Source: an uncultured Altererythrobacter sp. (GTDB lineage Bacteria > Pseudomonadota > Alphaproteobacteria > Sphingomonadales > Sphingomonadaceae). Taken from it: DNA of 57,101 nt. The stretch lies in the NCBI GenBank assembly GCA_946886565.1, contig CAMPIX010000016.1, positions 1 to 57,101 of the forward strand, written 5' to 3'. How positions within the stretch are numbered: the first letter of the stretch is position 1; each line of letters starts with the position of its first letter. This document shows positions 19,325 through 28,637 of this stretch, one piece after another. The notes beneath the pieces were generated by a model that did no database searches, was not told the origin of the DNA, and was given only the letters and a program-made list of their open reading frames with translations. Both the position numbers and the translations under genes were made by a program.

Positions 19325-19347
19325 CGGATAGCCCGAATTCCGACCGA

Positions 19348-19382
19348 GCGGTCCGGGATGGCGACGTCTCGGGCCGCTTTTT
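19348..19382 (+). terminator. Intrinsic terminator after the 18827 gene
   Basis: An 11-bp stem (arms 19348-19358 and 19367-19377, two G-T wobbles) with an 8-nt loop, followed directly by a five-T run. It is the most classical terminator in the window and also faces the convergent gene at 19403. Confidence 0.8.
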
Positions 19383-19402
19383 CGTGCGACGCGGGAAAAG
19401 AG

Positions 19403-19807
19403 CTACGGTGCGGGGGTGAGCCGTTCGAGCTCGGCGCTGTGCCCGCTCGACCGCAGAAAGAGGCGGTCGCCATCCCACTCGAGCGTCGGCGCCGCGACCA
19501 GAAGCGCCGATATCGCCTGCTCCTGCTCCCACACCGGCCCCTGGCAGAACATCTTGGTGCCCATCAGCGGGCCGGCGATCAACCGGCCCTGTTCGATCCG
19601 CCACTCGCCGCCCATGCCATTGCACCCCACGCTGGCCGAGATGCGCTCGTCGGCAAAAGTCAGCGTCGCCTTTTCGGGTACGGCGGGAGCAGCGCCATCG
19701 ATCGTCACGAAACGCCACTGGCTCTCGGCGAGACGCTCGGAAGCGGCGGGGCGCGCGACGCATGCGGCGCACAGCAGGGCTAGCGACAGGGCGACCGCGA
19801 TTCTCAT
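19403..19807 (-). CDS. META-domain lipoprotein (HslJ-like)
   Basis: A 134-residue envelope protein with a lipoprotein signal (LSLALLCAACVA, lipobox AAC). The META/HslJ domain shows as LAESQWRFVTIDG, then LTFADERISASVGCNGMGGEW and a final LEWDGDRLFLRS. HslJ homologues are associated with outer-membrane stress and resistance to small inhibitors; that role is inferred. It sits between the 18827 gene (convergent) and the methyltransferase (same strand). Confidence 0.8.
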   Translation of the reverse strand: MRIAVALSLALLCAACVARPAASERLAESQWRFVTIDGAAPAVPEKATLTFADERISASVGCNGMGGEWRIEQGRLIAGPLMGTKMFCQGPVWEQEQAISALLVAAPTLEWDGDRLFLRSSGHSAELERLTPAP

Positions 19808-19853
19808 GCGGCGCTTCGTGCCGCGCCACGGCTGAGTGGCTGCTGAATAACGA

Positions 19854-20666
19854 TCAGGATTCGAACGATGCGAGCACTTCGTAAGCCAGCACCGCCGCAG
19901 CGACTGCCGCGTTGAGGCTGTCCGCGCGCCCCCGCATCGGCATCGTCACCCGCATGTCGCAGGCGGCTTCGTAGTCTTCGGGCAGGCCGCGCGATTCGTT
20001 GCCGACGAGGATGAAGCACGGGCTGGCATAGGGCGCGCCGCGATAGGGCACTGCGTCGCGCAGACTCGCCGCGACGAGTTGGCCGGATCCTTCGCGCAGC
20101 CACGGCAGGAATTCCTCCCACCGCCCTTGCGCGATCCGCTGGGTGAAGACCGCCCCCATGCTCGCGCGCACCGCTTCGACGCTGAACGGATCGGCGCAAT
20201 CGTCGATCAGAATCAAGCCGCCGGCTCCCACCGCGTCGCCGGTACGGAGCATCGTCCCCAGATTGCCCGGATCGCGCAGCGCTTGCGCGACCAGCCAGAT
20301 CGGCGTGGCGCCGCGGTCGAGCGCAGCGAGCGAGGTGTCGAATTCGTCGAACACCCCGGCGATCGCCTGCGGGTTGGCCTTGCCGGTGATCTTGGCGAGG
20401 ATTTCGGGCGAGGTTTCGATCACCGTTCCGCCCGCCACAGCGACCGCATGCTCGAGCTCGTCGGTCAGCGGGTGGGGATCGCGGCCTTCGGCCATGACCA
20501 GCATCTCGGGCAAGATTCCCGATTCGCGCGCGTCGGTCAGCAAGCGCAGCCCCTCGGCGAGAAACCTGCGTTCGCGTTTCCGGTGCTTCTTGTCGCGCAA
20601 CGAGCGGAGAAACTTGACGGTCGGGTTGGAAAAGCCGGTGATCTGCCGCCGGACGCCGGAAGACAT
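19854..20666 (-). CDS. TrmH/SpoU family RNA 2'-O-methyltransferase
   Basis: A SAM-dependent methyltransferase acting on tRNA or rRNA; the target is unknown. From ATG 20666 (overlapping the ptsH stop as TGATG) it has 270 residues. An N-terminal substrate-binding region (GFSNPTVKFLRSLRDKKHRK) precedes the SPOUT knot, with ALRDPGNLGTMLRTGDAVGA, FILVGNESRGLPEDY and a C-terminal RGRADSLNAAVAAAVLAYE. These are the three SpoU motifs. A 12-codon longer opening exists, but the overlap favours 20666. Confidence 0.88.
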   Translation of the reverse strand: MSSGVRRQITGFSNPTVKFLRSLRDKKHRKRERRFLAEGLRLLTDARESGILPEMLVMAEGRDPHPLTDELEHAVAVAGGTVIETSPEILAKITGKANPQAIAGVFDEFDTSLAALDRGATPIWLVAQALRDPGNLGTMLRTGDAVGAGGLILIDDCADPFSVEAVRASMGAVFTQRIAQGRWEEFLPWLREGSGQLVAASLRDAVPYRGAPYASPCFILVGNESRGLPEDYEAACDMRVTMPMRGRADSLNAAVAAAVLAYEVLASFES

Positions 20667-20938
20667 CAGTCCTCGCCGAAGCCGTCGCCGACCAGACTGC
20701 ACAACTGGTCGAGCACGCGGGAATCGCCATCACCCTTGACGATCACCTCGATCGTGTCGCCCTTCGCGGCGCCGAGCATCATAAGCCCGAGGATCGAGCC
20801 GCCAGCTGCCTCGTTCCCGCCCTTGGCGACGCGCACTTCGACCTCGGGAGGCAACTGGCTGACGACATTGACGAACTTCGCGCTCGCACGTGCGTGCAGC
20901 CCCCGGGTGTTGACGATCGTGACTTCGCGGCGCTGCAT
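20666..20938 (-). CDS. ptsH: HPr-like phosphocarrier of the nitrogen-type PTS
   Basis: A phosphocarrier relaying phosphate from enzyme I to EIIA proteins. 90 residues. His15 in NTRGLHARAS is the EI phosphorylation site. Ser48 in GGSILGLMMLGA aligns with the regulatory serine targeted by HPr kinase, consistent with hprK nearby. It overlaps the methyltransferase by one base and adjoins the EIIA gene. No sugar-specific EIIB/EIIC gene is present, so a regulatory role is likely. Confidence 0.92.
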   Translation of the reverse strand: MQRREVTIVNTRGLHARASAKFVNVVSQLPPEVEVRVAKGGNEAAGGSILGLMMLGAAKGDTIEVIVKGDGDSRVLDQLCSLVGDGFGED

Positions 20939-21351
20939 CAGGAAGCCTTGGCCTGCTGGCCGAGCAACTCGGAGGCGACGGTGATATAAGTCTGCCCCGC
21001 GTCGCGCGCCGCGCGCACTGCATCGCTGACCGGGGCGCTCTTGCGCACGCCCGCCAGACGAATCAGCATCGGTAGATTGATCCCGGCGATCACCTCGACC
21101 CGGCCGGAGTCGAGCAGGGAGATCGCGAGGTTGGACGGGGTGCCGCCGAACAGATCGGTCAGGATGATCGCGCCCTTGCCGTGATCGACGTGCTTGATCG
21201 CCCGCGCGATTTCCTTGCGCCGCTGCTCCATGTCGTCGTTCGGACCGATGCAGACCGTCGCAATCGACTCCTGCGGGCCGACGACGTGCTCCATCGCGTG
21301 GACGAACTCCTCGGCCAGGCGACCGTGGGTGACCAGAATCATCCCGATCAT
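20938..21351 (-). CDS. PTS EIIA component, mannose-family
   Basis: A 137-residue EIIA(Man)-type domain, phosphorylated on His9 (GMILVTHGRLAEEF). Other family segments: ILTDLFGGTPSNLA and GINLPMLIRLAG. In alphaproteobacteria this stand-alone EIIA is the terminal acceptor of a regulatory PTS and is often called PtsM or ManX. It is followed by ptsH with a one-base overlap and preceded by rapZ. Confidence 0.9.
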   Translation of the reverse strand: MIGMILVTHGRLAEEFVHAMEHVVGPQESIATVCIGPNDDMEQRRKEIARAIKHVDHGKGAIILTDLFGGTPSNLAISLLDSGRVEVIAGINLPMLIRLAGVRKSAPVSDAVRAARDAGQTYITVASELLGQQAKAS

Positions 21352-21430
21352 GCGAGGGTGCTTCGCCCGTTTTGTCGAAAGGCGGAAATTTGGAAGTAAG
21401 GCATGCGAACCGTGGCTGGCGGGCTTAGCG

Positions 21431-22342
21431 TCATTGCCGGCCTTCGATCTCGTCGGCCGCGCGCGAACCCAGATTGCGATGGATGATCGTGGGCGAAAAT
21501 CCCGCCTCGCGCAAGGCCGTTGCGAACTTCTGCGCGACGTAGACCGAGCGATGCCTGCCTCCGGTGCAGCCGAAGGCGATGCTGACGTAGCTCTTGCCCT
21601 GCGCCTCGTAGCGCGGAAGCAGGCCGAGCACGAGGTCGCGGATCTGTCCGAACGCCGGGCCGAAGCCCGCGTCGCGCTCGATATGTTCGCCCACCGGCGC
21701 GTCCAGCCCCGTCTGCTCGCGCAGGTCGGGCACCCAGTGCGGATTGTCGAGGAAGCGCATGTCGAAGACCAGATCGGCCAGCGGAGGCGTGCCGCGCGCG
21801 AAGCCGAAGCTGGAGACGATCACCGCCATTTCCCGCGGCGCGCTGTCGACAAACTGCGCGCGCACCGCCTGCTGCAGATCGTTGCTAGAGAACTCGGTGG
21901 TGTCCAGAACCACGTCGGCCCAGCGGCGCAGCGGTTCGAGCAACTCGCGCTCCGCGAGGATGCCGGTGCGCACCGGGCGGTCGGCGGCCATCGGATGGCG
22001 GCGGCGCGTCTCGTTGTAACGGCGCTCGAGCTCGCCGCTGCCGCAATCGAGGAACAGCGTGGTCACCACCAGATCGTCGCGCCGGGCGAGCTCCTTCACT
22101 TTGGCGATGATCTCGTGCGGGACGAAGCCGCGCGTGCGTGAATCGAAGCCGATCGCGAGCGGCGGGCGCGGCCCTTCCTGGTTCGCGCCACCGATGAGCC
22201 GGCCGAGCAGACGAATCGGGAAATTGTCGATCGCCTCCCACCCGAGATCCTCGAGCACGCGCAGCGCGGTCGTCTTGCCCGCGCCCGAAAGTCCGGTGAC
22301 GAGCAGGATGCGCTGGCGATGGTCGGGCGAATCGTCGGCCAT
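21431..22342 (-). CDS. rapZ: RNase adapter / nucleotide-binding protein RapZ
   Basis: 303 residues. The N-terminal P-loop GLSGAGKT is at residues 17-24; the C-terminal part has the family signature FGCTGGRHRSVYVAQ. In E. coli RapZ guides RNase E to the GlmZ sRNA; in alphaproteobacteria the partner is unclear. It lies 41 nt downstream of hprK and upstream of the EIIA gene, the usual PTS-linked context. Start ATG 22342 was chosen because it yields MADDSPDHRQRILLVTG. Confidence 0.93.
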   Translation of the reverse strand: MADDSPDHRQRILLVTGLSGAGKTTALRVLEDLGWEAIDNFPIRLLGRLIGGANQEGPRPPLAIGFDSRTRGFVPHEIIAKVKELARRDDLVVTTLFLDCGSGELERRYNETRRRHPMAADRPVRTGILAERELLEPLRRWADVVLDTTEFSSNDLQQAVRAQFVDSAPREMAVIVSSFGFARGTPPLADLVFDMRFLDNPHWVPDLREQTGLDAPVGEHIERDAGFGPAFGQIRDLVLGLLPRYEAQGKSYVSIAFGCTGGRHRSVYVAQKFATALREAGFSPTIIHRNLGSRAADEIEGRQ

Positions 22343-22383
22343 GGCGCCCGGGTGTGCGCGCTCGGGCGCGCGATGAAAAGGGG

Positions 22384-22827
22384 TCAGGAGGAGGGCGTCC
22401 CCCGAAGGAGCAGACCGTGCGTGGCGAGTGCGAGCTCCGCCCGAAACGCGGCCGGCGCGATCTGCGGGTCGAAGGCAAGCTCGGGAATCGCGACGCCGTG
22501 GATCTCGCCGATTTCGGCGGTCTGGACGAAGCGCGGTGCATCGGGTTTCAGCACGAGACGCAGCGCGACCGGCGCTTCGATGGCGGGGAAGCGCAGCAGG
22601 CCAAGGTTGCGCACCTCGATCAGATCGCGCGTGTTCGGCGGGGGCAGGGCCCAGAGCGCATCGCCGCGCCGCTCCAGCGCCACGCCGTCGTCGCCGACCA
22701 GCGCCGCCCCGCGGTCGATCAGCGCTAGCGCCAGCCCGCTCTTGCCCGCGCCGGGCGGGCCTTCGATCAGCAGGCCGCGGCCCTGGATGGCGACGCAGGT
22801 GGCCTGATGCAGCCGGCCGGCGGTCAT
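22384..22827 (-). CDS. hprK: HPr kinase/phosphorylase, short form
   Basis: A kinase acting on the regulatory serine of HPr. Only 147 residues, the catalytic C-terminal domain alone; the ~130-residue N-terminal domain of Firmicute HprK is missing, as is usual in alphaproteobacteria. P-loop GPPGAGKS is at residues 23-30, then VGDDGVAL and GLLRFPAIEAPV. ATG 22827 overlaps the end of chvG by 4 nt, so it is probably coupled to the two-component system. Confidence 0.9.
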   Translation of the reverse strand: MTAGRLHQATCVAIQGRGLLIEGPPGAGKSGLALALIDRGAALVGDDGVALERRGDALWALPPPNTRDLIEVRNLGLLRFPAIEAPVALRLVLKPDAPRFVQTAEIGEIHGVAIPELAFDPQIAPAAFRAELALATHGLLLRGTPSS

Positions 22828-24413
22828 CGCCGCGATGCCGAGGCCGGGGGCAGCCCGAGCACGAGACACGCACCCGAGCGCCCGTCCAGCCGCCCGCGCG
22901 CCTCGAGCGTGCCGTCGTGCGCCTCGGCGATCGTACGCGCGATTGCGAGGCCGAGACCGCTGTGATCGCCGAACGCCTCGGCGTCGGGCCGGTCCGAATG
23001 GAAACGCTGGAACACCTTCTCGCGCGCATCGTCGGGAATGCCCGGCCCTTCGTCGCAGACAGTCAGCGTCACGCGGTCGTCCTCGCGCGCGATTGCGACC
23101 GCGATCAGCCCGTCGGGCGGCGAGAACGAGACGGCGTTGTCGAGCAGATTCTCGATCACCCGCTCGAGGCGCAGGGGGACGCCCATGACCCGGACGCCGC
23201 CCATCGGGCGCGTCAGCTCGACGCGACGGCCCTCGTTCTCCGAGCGGTCGTCGCGCGCGCTGATGATCGCAGCGGCAAGATCGCCGAGGTCGAAGTTCTC
23301 GAACGTGGCGCGGGAAATCTCGGCGTCGACCCGGCTGGCGTCGGAAATCTCGGTAACCAGCCGGTCGATGCGGCGGATGTCGTGCGCGGCGATGTCGGTG
23401 AGTTGCGCGCGCAGCTCGGGATCGTCGACTTTTGCGAGCGATTCGATCGCGCTGCGCAGGCTGGCGAGCGGGTTCTTGATCTCGTGCGCGACATCGGCGG
23501 CGAAGTGTTCGACCGCGTCGATCCGCTGGCGCAGCGCGTTGGTCATGTCGGAGACCGCACGGGCGAGCGCGCCGATCTCGTCGCGCCGTTGCGGCAGGCG
23601 CGGCACCTCGACCTCGCGCTCGCGCCCCAGCCGCACGCGCATCGCCGCGCGAGCCAGCGACTGCAACGGCGAGACGATCGTCCGCGCGAGGTAGAGCGAG
23701 AGAAAGATCGACCCGAGCAGCGCGAAGAACACCGCCATCCCCAGCGTCGAGCGGGCCTCGCGCACTTTCTCGGTTATGTCGACCGCGTTGCGGGTGGTCA
23801 GCAGCGTCGCGCCGTTCAGTCCCACGGGCGCCGCCGCGTTGATCACCGGAGTGCCGTCGGGCGCGTCGCGCAACTGTATCTGCGACAGGCCCTCCTCGCG
23901 TGCGCGGGCAAGCTCGGGCCAGGAATCGGCTATCGGTTCGTCGGGCTCGATATAGTCGGGAATCGGGTCCGCGCCGACGATCGTGTTGACCCAGCGGTCG
24001 AGCAGGCGCGCGAATTCGACCGAGAACGGATCGTCGCCGACATCGTCGAACTCGAACGCCGGCTCGTCGAGCGCGAAACTGTCGGCCCATAGCAGGCCTT
24101 CGGAATCGAACATGCGCAGCCGCATGTTCTGTTCCTTGCCAATCTGGATCAGCAGAGCCTCCTGCCGCGAGCGCGAGGCCCCGGCGAGCGCCTCGGCGGT
24201 AATCTGCGCCTCGATCCGCGCGAGCTTGTAGCGTTCGGAGAGGAGCTGGTTGCGGTAGGTGTCGAGATAGAAGATGCCGCCGCCAAGCAGCGCCAGCGGC
24301 AGCAGGTTCACCGCCAGGATGCGAAATGTGAGCGAGACCCGGCGCGACCAGCTCAGCCGGCCGATTCCCGCGTCCAGGCGGTCGCGAAAGGCGCCGGGAT
24401 GCGCGCTAGCCAT
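22824..24413 (-). CDS. chvG: Sensor histidine kinase, ChvG/ExoS type
   Basis: An inner-membrane sensor. 529 residues: TM1 near residues 29-48 ([20 protein letters not shown]), a periplasmic domain of about 200 residues, TM2 near 250-270 ([20 protein letters not shown]), HAMP, then HisKA with His310 ([15 protein letters not shown]). The ATPase boxes are [19 protein letters not shown] and HSGLGLAIA. Homologues sense acid/envelope stress with the repressor ExoR in rhizobia; no exoR is seen here. It overlaps chvI by 8 nt and hprK by 4 nt. Confidence 0.92.
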   Translation of the reverse strand: MASAHPGAFRDRLDAGIGRLSWSRRVSLTFRILAVNLLPLALLGGGIFYLDTYRNQLLSERYKLARIEAQITAEALAGASRSRQEALLIQIGKEQNMRLRMFDSEGLLWADSFALDEPAFEFDDVGDDPFSVEFARLLDRWVNTIVGADPIPDYIEPDEPIADSWPELARAREEGLSQIQLRDAPDGTPVINAAAPVGLNGATLLTTRNAVDITEKVREARSTLGMAVFFALLGSIFLSLYLARTIVSPLQSLARAAMRVRLGREREVEVPRLPQRRDEIGALARAVSDMTNALRQRIDAVEHFAADVAHEIKNPLASLRSAIESLAKVDDPELRAQLTDIAAHDIRRIDRLVTEISDASRVDAEISRATFENFDLGDLAAAIISARDDRSENEGRRVELTRPMGGVRVMGVPLRLERVIENLLDNAVSFSPPDGLIAVAIAREDDRVTLTVCDEGPGIPDDAREKVFQRFHSDRPDAEAFGDHSGLGLAIARTIAEAHDGTLEARGRLDGRSGACLVLGLPPASASRR

Positions 24414-25152
24414 CCGAGAAACTGTAGCCGGCGCCGTAAAGCGTTTCGATCGCATTGAATTGCGGGTCGGTCGCGCGGAACTTGCGGCGCATGCGCTTGA
24501 TATGGCTGTCGACCGTGCGGTCGTCGACGAACACGTCGTCGGGATAGGCCGCATCCATCAGCGAATTGCGAGATTTGATAACGCCGGGCCGGGCGGCAAG
24601 CGCTTCGAGCAGGAGAAACTCGGTCACGGTCAGGGAGACGGGCTTGCCGTCCCAGGTCACGTGATGCCGCGCAGGGTCCATCTGCAGGCGGCCGCGCACG
24701 AGCGGTTCGCCCGGCTCTTCGTCCTCCGCGGCGGGGCGGGCAGCGCCTTCCTTGCGAAATTCCGTCCGGCGCAGGATCGCGCGGATGCGCGCGAGCAGCA
24801 GGCGCAGGCTGAAGGGCTTGGCGATATAGTCGTCGGCGCCGAGCTCCAGTCCGGCTTCCTCGTCCTGCTCGTCGTCCTTGCTGGTCAGGAAGATAACCGG
24901 CAGTTCCGAATGGCGGCGCAGCCGGTTGAGCAGCTCCATCCCGTCCATGCGGGGCATCTTGATGTCGAACACCGCGAGATCGGGCGGGCTCTCGAGCAGC
25001 GCCTTCAACGCGGTCTCTCCGTCCGAATAGAGCCGCGTCGCATAGCCTTCGGCCTGCAGCGCGATCGAAACGGTGGTGAGGATGTTGCGATCGTCGTCGA
25101 CCAGCGCGATCACCTGTTCGCCGCCCGCATGTCCGCGTTCCGCCTCAGCCAT
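24406..25152 (-). CDS. chvI: Response regulator, ChvI type (OmpR family)
   Basis: 248 residues: a receiver domain with Asp63 in [11 protein letters not shown] and the acidic DDD near residue 20, the switch Lys in [11 protein letters not shown], then a winged-helix DNA-binding domain ending [15 protein letters not shown] and [10 protein letters not shown]. It is the partner of the overlapping ChvG gene. pckA is divergent, the arrangement known from rhizobia where ChvI influences pckA-linked metabolism. Several longer in-frame openings upstream run into pckA and are discarded. Confidence 0.93.
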   Translation of the reverse strand: MAEAERGHAGGEQVIALVDDDRNILTTVSIALQAEGYATRLYSDGETALKALLESPPDLAVFDIKMPRMDGMELLNRLRRHSELPVIFLTSKDDEQDEEAGLELGADDYIAKPFSLRLLLARIRAILRRTEFRKEGAARPAAEDEEPGEPLVRGRLQMDPARHHVTWDGKPVSLTVTEFLLLEALAARPGVIKSRNSLMDAAYPDDVFVDDRTVDSHIKRMRRKFRATDPQFNAIETLYGAGYSFSDG

Positions 25153-25239
25153 TTCGCCTCCATTGCCTGCCCTCGCGGCAGTTAGCCGGTTCCTCGGCGC
25201 GAGACAACGCAGCGGGCGAGGCGGCGGGCCGGTCGATGT

Positions 25240-25265
25240 TTGACGCAGCGGCACGGCGCTATTAT
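25240..25265 (+). promoter_or_regulatory. Candidate pckA promoter
   Basis: A TTGACG box (25240-25245) in the 204-nt chvI-pckA divergent gap, with -10-like TATTAT (25260-25265) at a short 14-nt spacing or TTATGC at 16 nt. The -35 is good and the -10 spacing is poor, so this is tentative. The gap must hold control sites for both directions. Confidence 0.35.
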
Positions 25266-25356
25266 GCGCGGAAGGGCATTCCGTGCATTCGTATGCGAGC
25301 GAATCGTCGGCGACGCCCTCCGCAGGTGCGTCCCCGGCGCGATCAGGAGATATAGA

Positions 25357-26952
25357 GTGACCACGCTGTCCTACCCGCTTTCGAGCCAGGGTATCGAAAC
25401 CCGCGCCACCATTCACGCGAACCTTTCGTCGGAGGCGCTGACCGACGCCGCGCTGGCGAACGGCGAGGGCCGCCGCGCCAAACACGGCCCGCTGGTGGTC
25501 GAGACCGGCAAGCACACCGGCCGCAGCGCGAAGGACAAGTTCATCGTCCGCGACGCCGAGACCGAGAGCACCGTGTGGTGGGACAACAACGCCTCGATGA
25601 CCCCCGCGCATTTCGCGGCGCTCAAGGCCGATTTCATGGCGGCATTGGGGGAGAAGGACACGCTCTACGTCGCCGACCTCTTCGGCGGCTCGCAGCCCGA
25701 ATACCGCGTCAACGTGCGCGTGGTGAACGAGCTTGCCTGGCACAACCAGTTCATCCGCACCCTGCTCGTGCGCCCGACCGCGGCCGAGCTCGACGGCTTC
25801 GTGCCCGAATACACGATCATCGACCTGCCCAGCTTCAAGGCGGATCCCGAGCGCCACGGCTGCCGTAGCGAGACCGTGATCGCGGTCAACCTCAGCGAGA
25901 AACTGATCCTGATCGGCGGCACCCGCTACGCCGGCGAGATGAAGAAGAGCGTGTTCGGCATTCTCAACTATCTCCTTCCGCCGCAGGGCGTCATGCCGAT
26001 GCACTGCAGCGCCAATATCGGCCCCGACGGCAAGAGCGCGGTGTTCTTCGGCCTCTCCGGCACCGGCAAGACGACGCTGTCGGCCGACGCCAGCCGCACG
26101 CTGATCGGCGACGACGAGCACGGCTGGTCGGACACCGCGGTCTTCAATTTCGAGGGCGGCTGCTACGCCAAGATGATTCGCCTCAACCCCGAGGCCGAGC
26201 CCGAGATCTACGCCACCACGAAGATGCCAGGCACGGTGCTCGAAAACGTGGTGATGGACGAAGACGGCGAGATCGACCTCGACGACAACAGTCTCGCGGA
26301 AAACACGCGCGGCGCCTATCCGCTGAGTTCGATCCCCAACACCTCGGCCGAGAACATGGGCCCGCCGCCCAGCAACGTCATCATGCTCACCGCCGATGCG
26401 TTCGGCGTGCTGCCGCCGATCGCGCGGCTGACGCCCGACCAGGCGATGTATCACTTCCTCTCGGGCTACACCGCCAAGGTCGCGGGCACCGAGATCGGCG
26501 TGACCGAGCCGGAGGCGACCTTCAGCACCTGCTTCGGCGCGCCCTTCATGCCGCGCCACCCGAGCGTCTACGGCAACCTGCTCAAGGAGCGGATCGCCAA
26601 GGGGCAGGTCCAGTGCTGGCTGGTCAACACCGGCTGGACCGGGGGCAAGTACGGCACGGGCAACCGGATGCCGATCAAGGCGACCCGCGCGCTGCTCAAC
26701 GCCGCGCTCGACGGCAGCCTCAACAATGCCGAATTCCGCAAGGACCCGAACTTCGGTTTCGAGGTTCCGGTCAGCGTCAACGGCGTCGACGACGGCATCC
26801 TCGATCCGCGCTCGACCTGGGCCGACAAGGACGAGTACGACCGCACCGCCAAAAAGCTGGTGCAGCTCTTCATCGACAACTTTGCTCCGTTCGCGGATCA
26901 TGTCGATCAGGGCGTGCGCGACGCGGCGCCGAGGCCGACGATCGCGGCCTGA
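25357..26952 (+). CDS. pckA: Phosphoenolpyruvate carboxykinase (ATP)
   Basis: Gluconeogenic enzyme: oxaloacetate + ATP to PEP + CO2. From GTG 25357, with CAGGAGA about 7 nt upstream, it has 531 residues. Signatures: [27 protein letters not shown], the kinase-1a loop [13 protein letters not shown], and [10 protein letters not shown]. The divergent chvI-chvG pair suggests control by envelope or carbon status. A terminator-like hairpin follows 32 nt past the stop. Confidence 0.95.
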   Translation: MTTLSYPLSSQGIETRATIHANLSSEALTDAALANGEGRRAKHGPLVVETGKHTGRSAKDKFIVRDAETESTVWWDNNASMTPAHFAALKADFMAALGEKDTLYVADLFGGSQPEYRVNVRVVNELAWHNQFIRTLLVRPTAAELDGFVPEYTIIDLPSFKADPERHGCRSETVIAVNLSEKLILIGGTRYAGEMKKSVFGILNYLLPPQGVMPMHCSANIGPDGKSAVFFGLSGTGKTTLSADASRTLIGDDEHGWSDTAVFNFEGGCYAKMIRLNPEAEPEIYATTKMPGTVLENVVMDEDGEIDLDDNSLAENTRGAYPLSSIPNTSAENMGPPPSNVIMLTADAFGVLPPIARLTPDQAMYHFLSGYTAKVAGTEIGVTEPEATFSTCFGAPFMPRHPSVYGNLLKERIAKGQVQCWLVNTGWTGGKYGTGNRMPIKATRALLNAALDGSLNNAEFRKDPNFGFEVPVSVNGVDDGILDPRSTWADKDEYDRTAKKLVQLFIDNFAPFADHVDQGVRDAAPRPTIAA

Positions 26953-26983
26953 TCGGATTAGGATTCGACGGCTGGAGAGGAGT

Positions 26984-27012
26984 GTCCCCGCTCGGGAAAC
27001 CCGGGCGGGGAC
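26984..27012 (+). terminator. Terminator-like hairpin after pckA
   Basis: 13-bp stem (arms 26984-26996 and 27000-27012, one G-T wobble) with an AAA loop. The following ATTCGTTCT is only weakly T-rich, but position and stability fit a transcription terminator for pckA. Confidence 0.65.
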
Positions 27013-27065
27013 ATTCGTTCTGCAGGCAGGCCGGCCACGATGGCAGGTCCAGCAGGAGAACGACG

Positions 27066-27371
27066 ATGGGTCTCTTCGACCAGATACTCGGCGCCGCACA
27101 CGACCATCCGACGGTGAAGAACATGGCCGACAAGCTCGGCATCGATCCGCGCGAAGCGGAAAAAGGAATTGCCGCGCTGGGCGAGGCGCATCACGAACCG
27201 GGCGACACGGTCGGTCTCGCCGCACAGAAGACCGGGCTCGACGAAGGCGTGCTGCAGCAGATCGTCGAACAGATCGGCGGCGAGGGCTCGCTCGCCCGCT
27301 TCAGCCAGATCCTCGACCAGGACCACGACGGCAACCCCTTCGACGATATCGCCGGTTTTTTCAGCCGCTAG
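27066..27371 (+). CDS. DUF937-like small protein
   Basis: 101 residues from ATG 27066; begins [21 protein letters not shown] helical core ([20 protein letters not shown]) is followed by an Asp-rich loop [17 protein letters not shown], which resembles the calcium-like DxDxDG end found in DUF937/YidB-type proteins. There is no signal peptide. Its 3' end overlaps the convergent antiporter gene by 11 nt. Function unknown. Confidence 0.75.
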   Translation: MGLFDQILGAAHDHPTVKNMADKLGIDPREAEKGIAALGEAHHEPGDTVGLAAQKTGLDEGVLQQIVEQIGGEGSLARFSQILDQDHDGNPFDDIAGFFSR

Positions 27372-28632
27372 GATTCTCGACGGCACGATCGTCGGCGCCG
27401 TTTTCGGTTTCGGCCCGTTCGACCGCGATGCCCGCGGTCAGACCGTGGACTACGGTGGAGAGGACGATGGTGAAGGCGACCGTCGCCCAGAGCGCCGCCT
27501 CGTCGACCAGCTCGACATGGTGACTGGCATAGGCGAGGTAATAGACCGAGCCGATCCCGCGGACACCGTAGAATGCTGTGACTAGCCGCGAGCGCCCGGT
27601 CATCGACGAGCGCAGCAGGCTCACCCAACCGATCAGCGGGCGGATCACGAAGACAAGCGCGAGGGCGATCGCGGCATGGCTCCAGTCGAGATAGGGAAGA
27701 AGCCCGGGCAGCGCGGCGCCCAAGGCTACCAGCAGCACGGCGGTCAGCGAATGTTCGAGCGATTCGGAAAAGTCGTGCAGCCGTTTGTGAAAGCGGTCGT
27801 GCGTTTCCTCGCGCCGCAGCACCACGCCGGCGACGAAAGCGGCGATGAAGCCGTAGCCTTCCAGCAGTTCGGCGCCGCCGTAAGCCACCATCACGCCGGC
27901 AAGCGCGATCACGCCGCTCTGCGTGCGCGAAAGCGGATTGTGACGCGGCCATTCGAACAGCACCATGCCGAGCAGCCAGCCGACTGCCGCGCCCGCCGCA
28001 CCGCCCATCAGGATGCGCCATAGCACGTCGCGCAGCAGCCATTCGCCCGCCATGTCCACCGTCAGTACCCCCGCGGTGGCAAAGAGAACGCCCAGGTGAA
28101 CGAAGGGGAAGGCGAGCCCGTCGTTCAGGCCCGCCTCGGTGGTCAGCGCATAGCGCACCGGATGCTCGCCACCCTCGTGCGGCGGTCCCACCTGCACGTC
28201 GCCCGCGAGCACGGGATCGGTCGGCGCGAGGATCGCACCGAGCAGCAGACTCCCGGCGAGCGTCATTCCGGCGAATTGCCACCCGAACACCGTCAGCGCC
28301 GCGATCGTCAGCGGCATGGCGATGGCGAGCAGACGTAGCGTGGGAAGCCAGTGCGTCCGGCCCGCGAGGCGGTCGATCCTGAGCCCGGTGCCGAACAGGC
28401 CGAGGATCACCGCCAGTTCGGCCACCAGTTCCCAGCCGTAGGGAAAGACGAGCGGGCTGGGCGCGGCGGGCATTCCCGGCAACGAAAAGGCGAGCATTCC
28501 CGCCAGCACGAGCAGCGCCGACGCCGCCGGTTCGCGGCCCGAGATGAAGCGCGGCAGCCAGTACGAAGCGATGATCGCGACCCCTGCTCCGGCGAGCACC
28601 GCATGATACGGGTCGAGCGAGAAGAACGCCAT
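27361..28632 (-). CDS. Cation/proton antiporter (CPA1-type)
   Basis: A 423-residue inner-membrane exchanger, likely Na+(K+)/H+. About twelve hydrophobic segments begin near residue 15. Family motifs: LGAILAPTDPVLAGDVQVG, TTEAGLNDGLAFPFV with the paired acidic residues of the transport site, and GYGFIAAFVAGVVLRR. Start ATG 28632 gives MAFFSLDPYHAVLAGAG. It is 5 nt from the DUF885 stop on the same strand, so the pair may be cotranscribed. Confidence 0.9.
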   Translation of the reverse strand: MAFFSLDPYHAVLAGAGVAIIASYWLPRFISGREPAASALLVLAGMLAFSLPGMPAAPSPLVFPYGWELVAELAVILGLFGTGLRIDRLAGRTHWLPTLRLLAIAMPLTIAALTVFGWQFAGMTLAGSLLLGAILAPTDPVLAGDVQVGPPHEGGEHPVRYALTTEAGLNDGLAFPFVHLGVLFATAGVLTVDMAGEWLLRDVLWRILMGGAAGAAVGWLLGMVLFEWPRHNPLSRTQSGVIALAGVMVAYGGAELLEGYGFIAAFVAGVVLRREETHDRFHKRLHDFSESLEHSLTAVLLVALGAALPGLLPYLDWSHAAIALALVFVIRPLIGWVSLLRSSMTGRSRLVTAFYGVRGIGSVYYLAYASHHVELVDEAALWATVAFTIVLSTVVHGLTAGIAVERAETENGADDRAVENPSG

Positions 28633-28637
28633 CGGCG

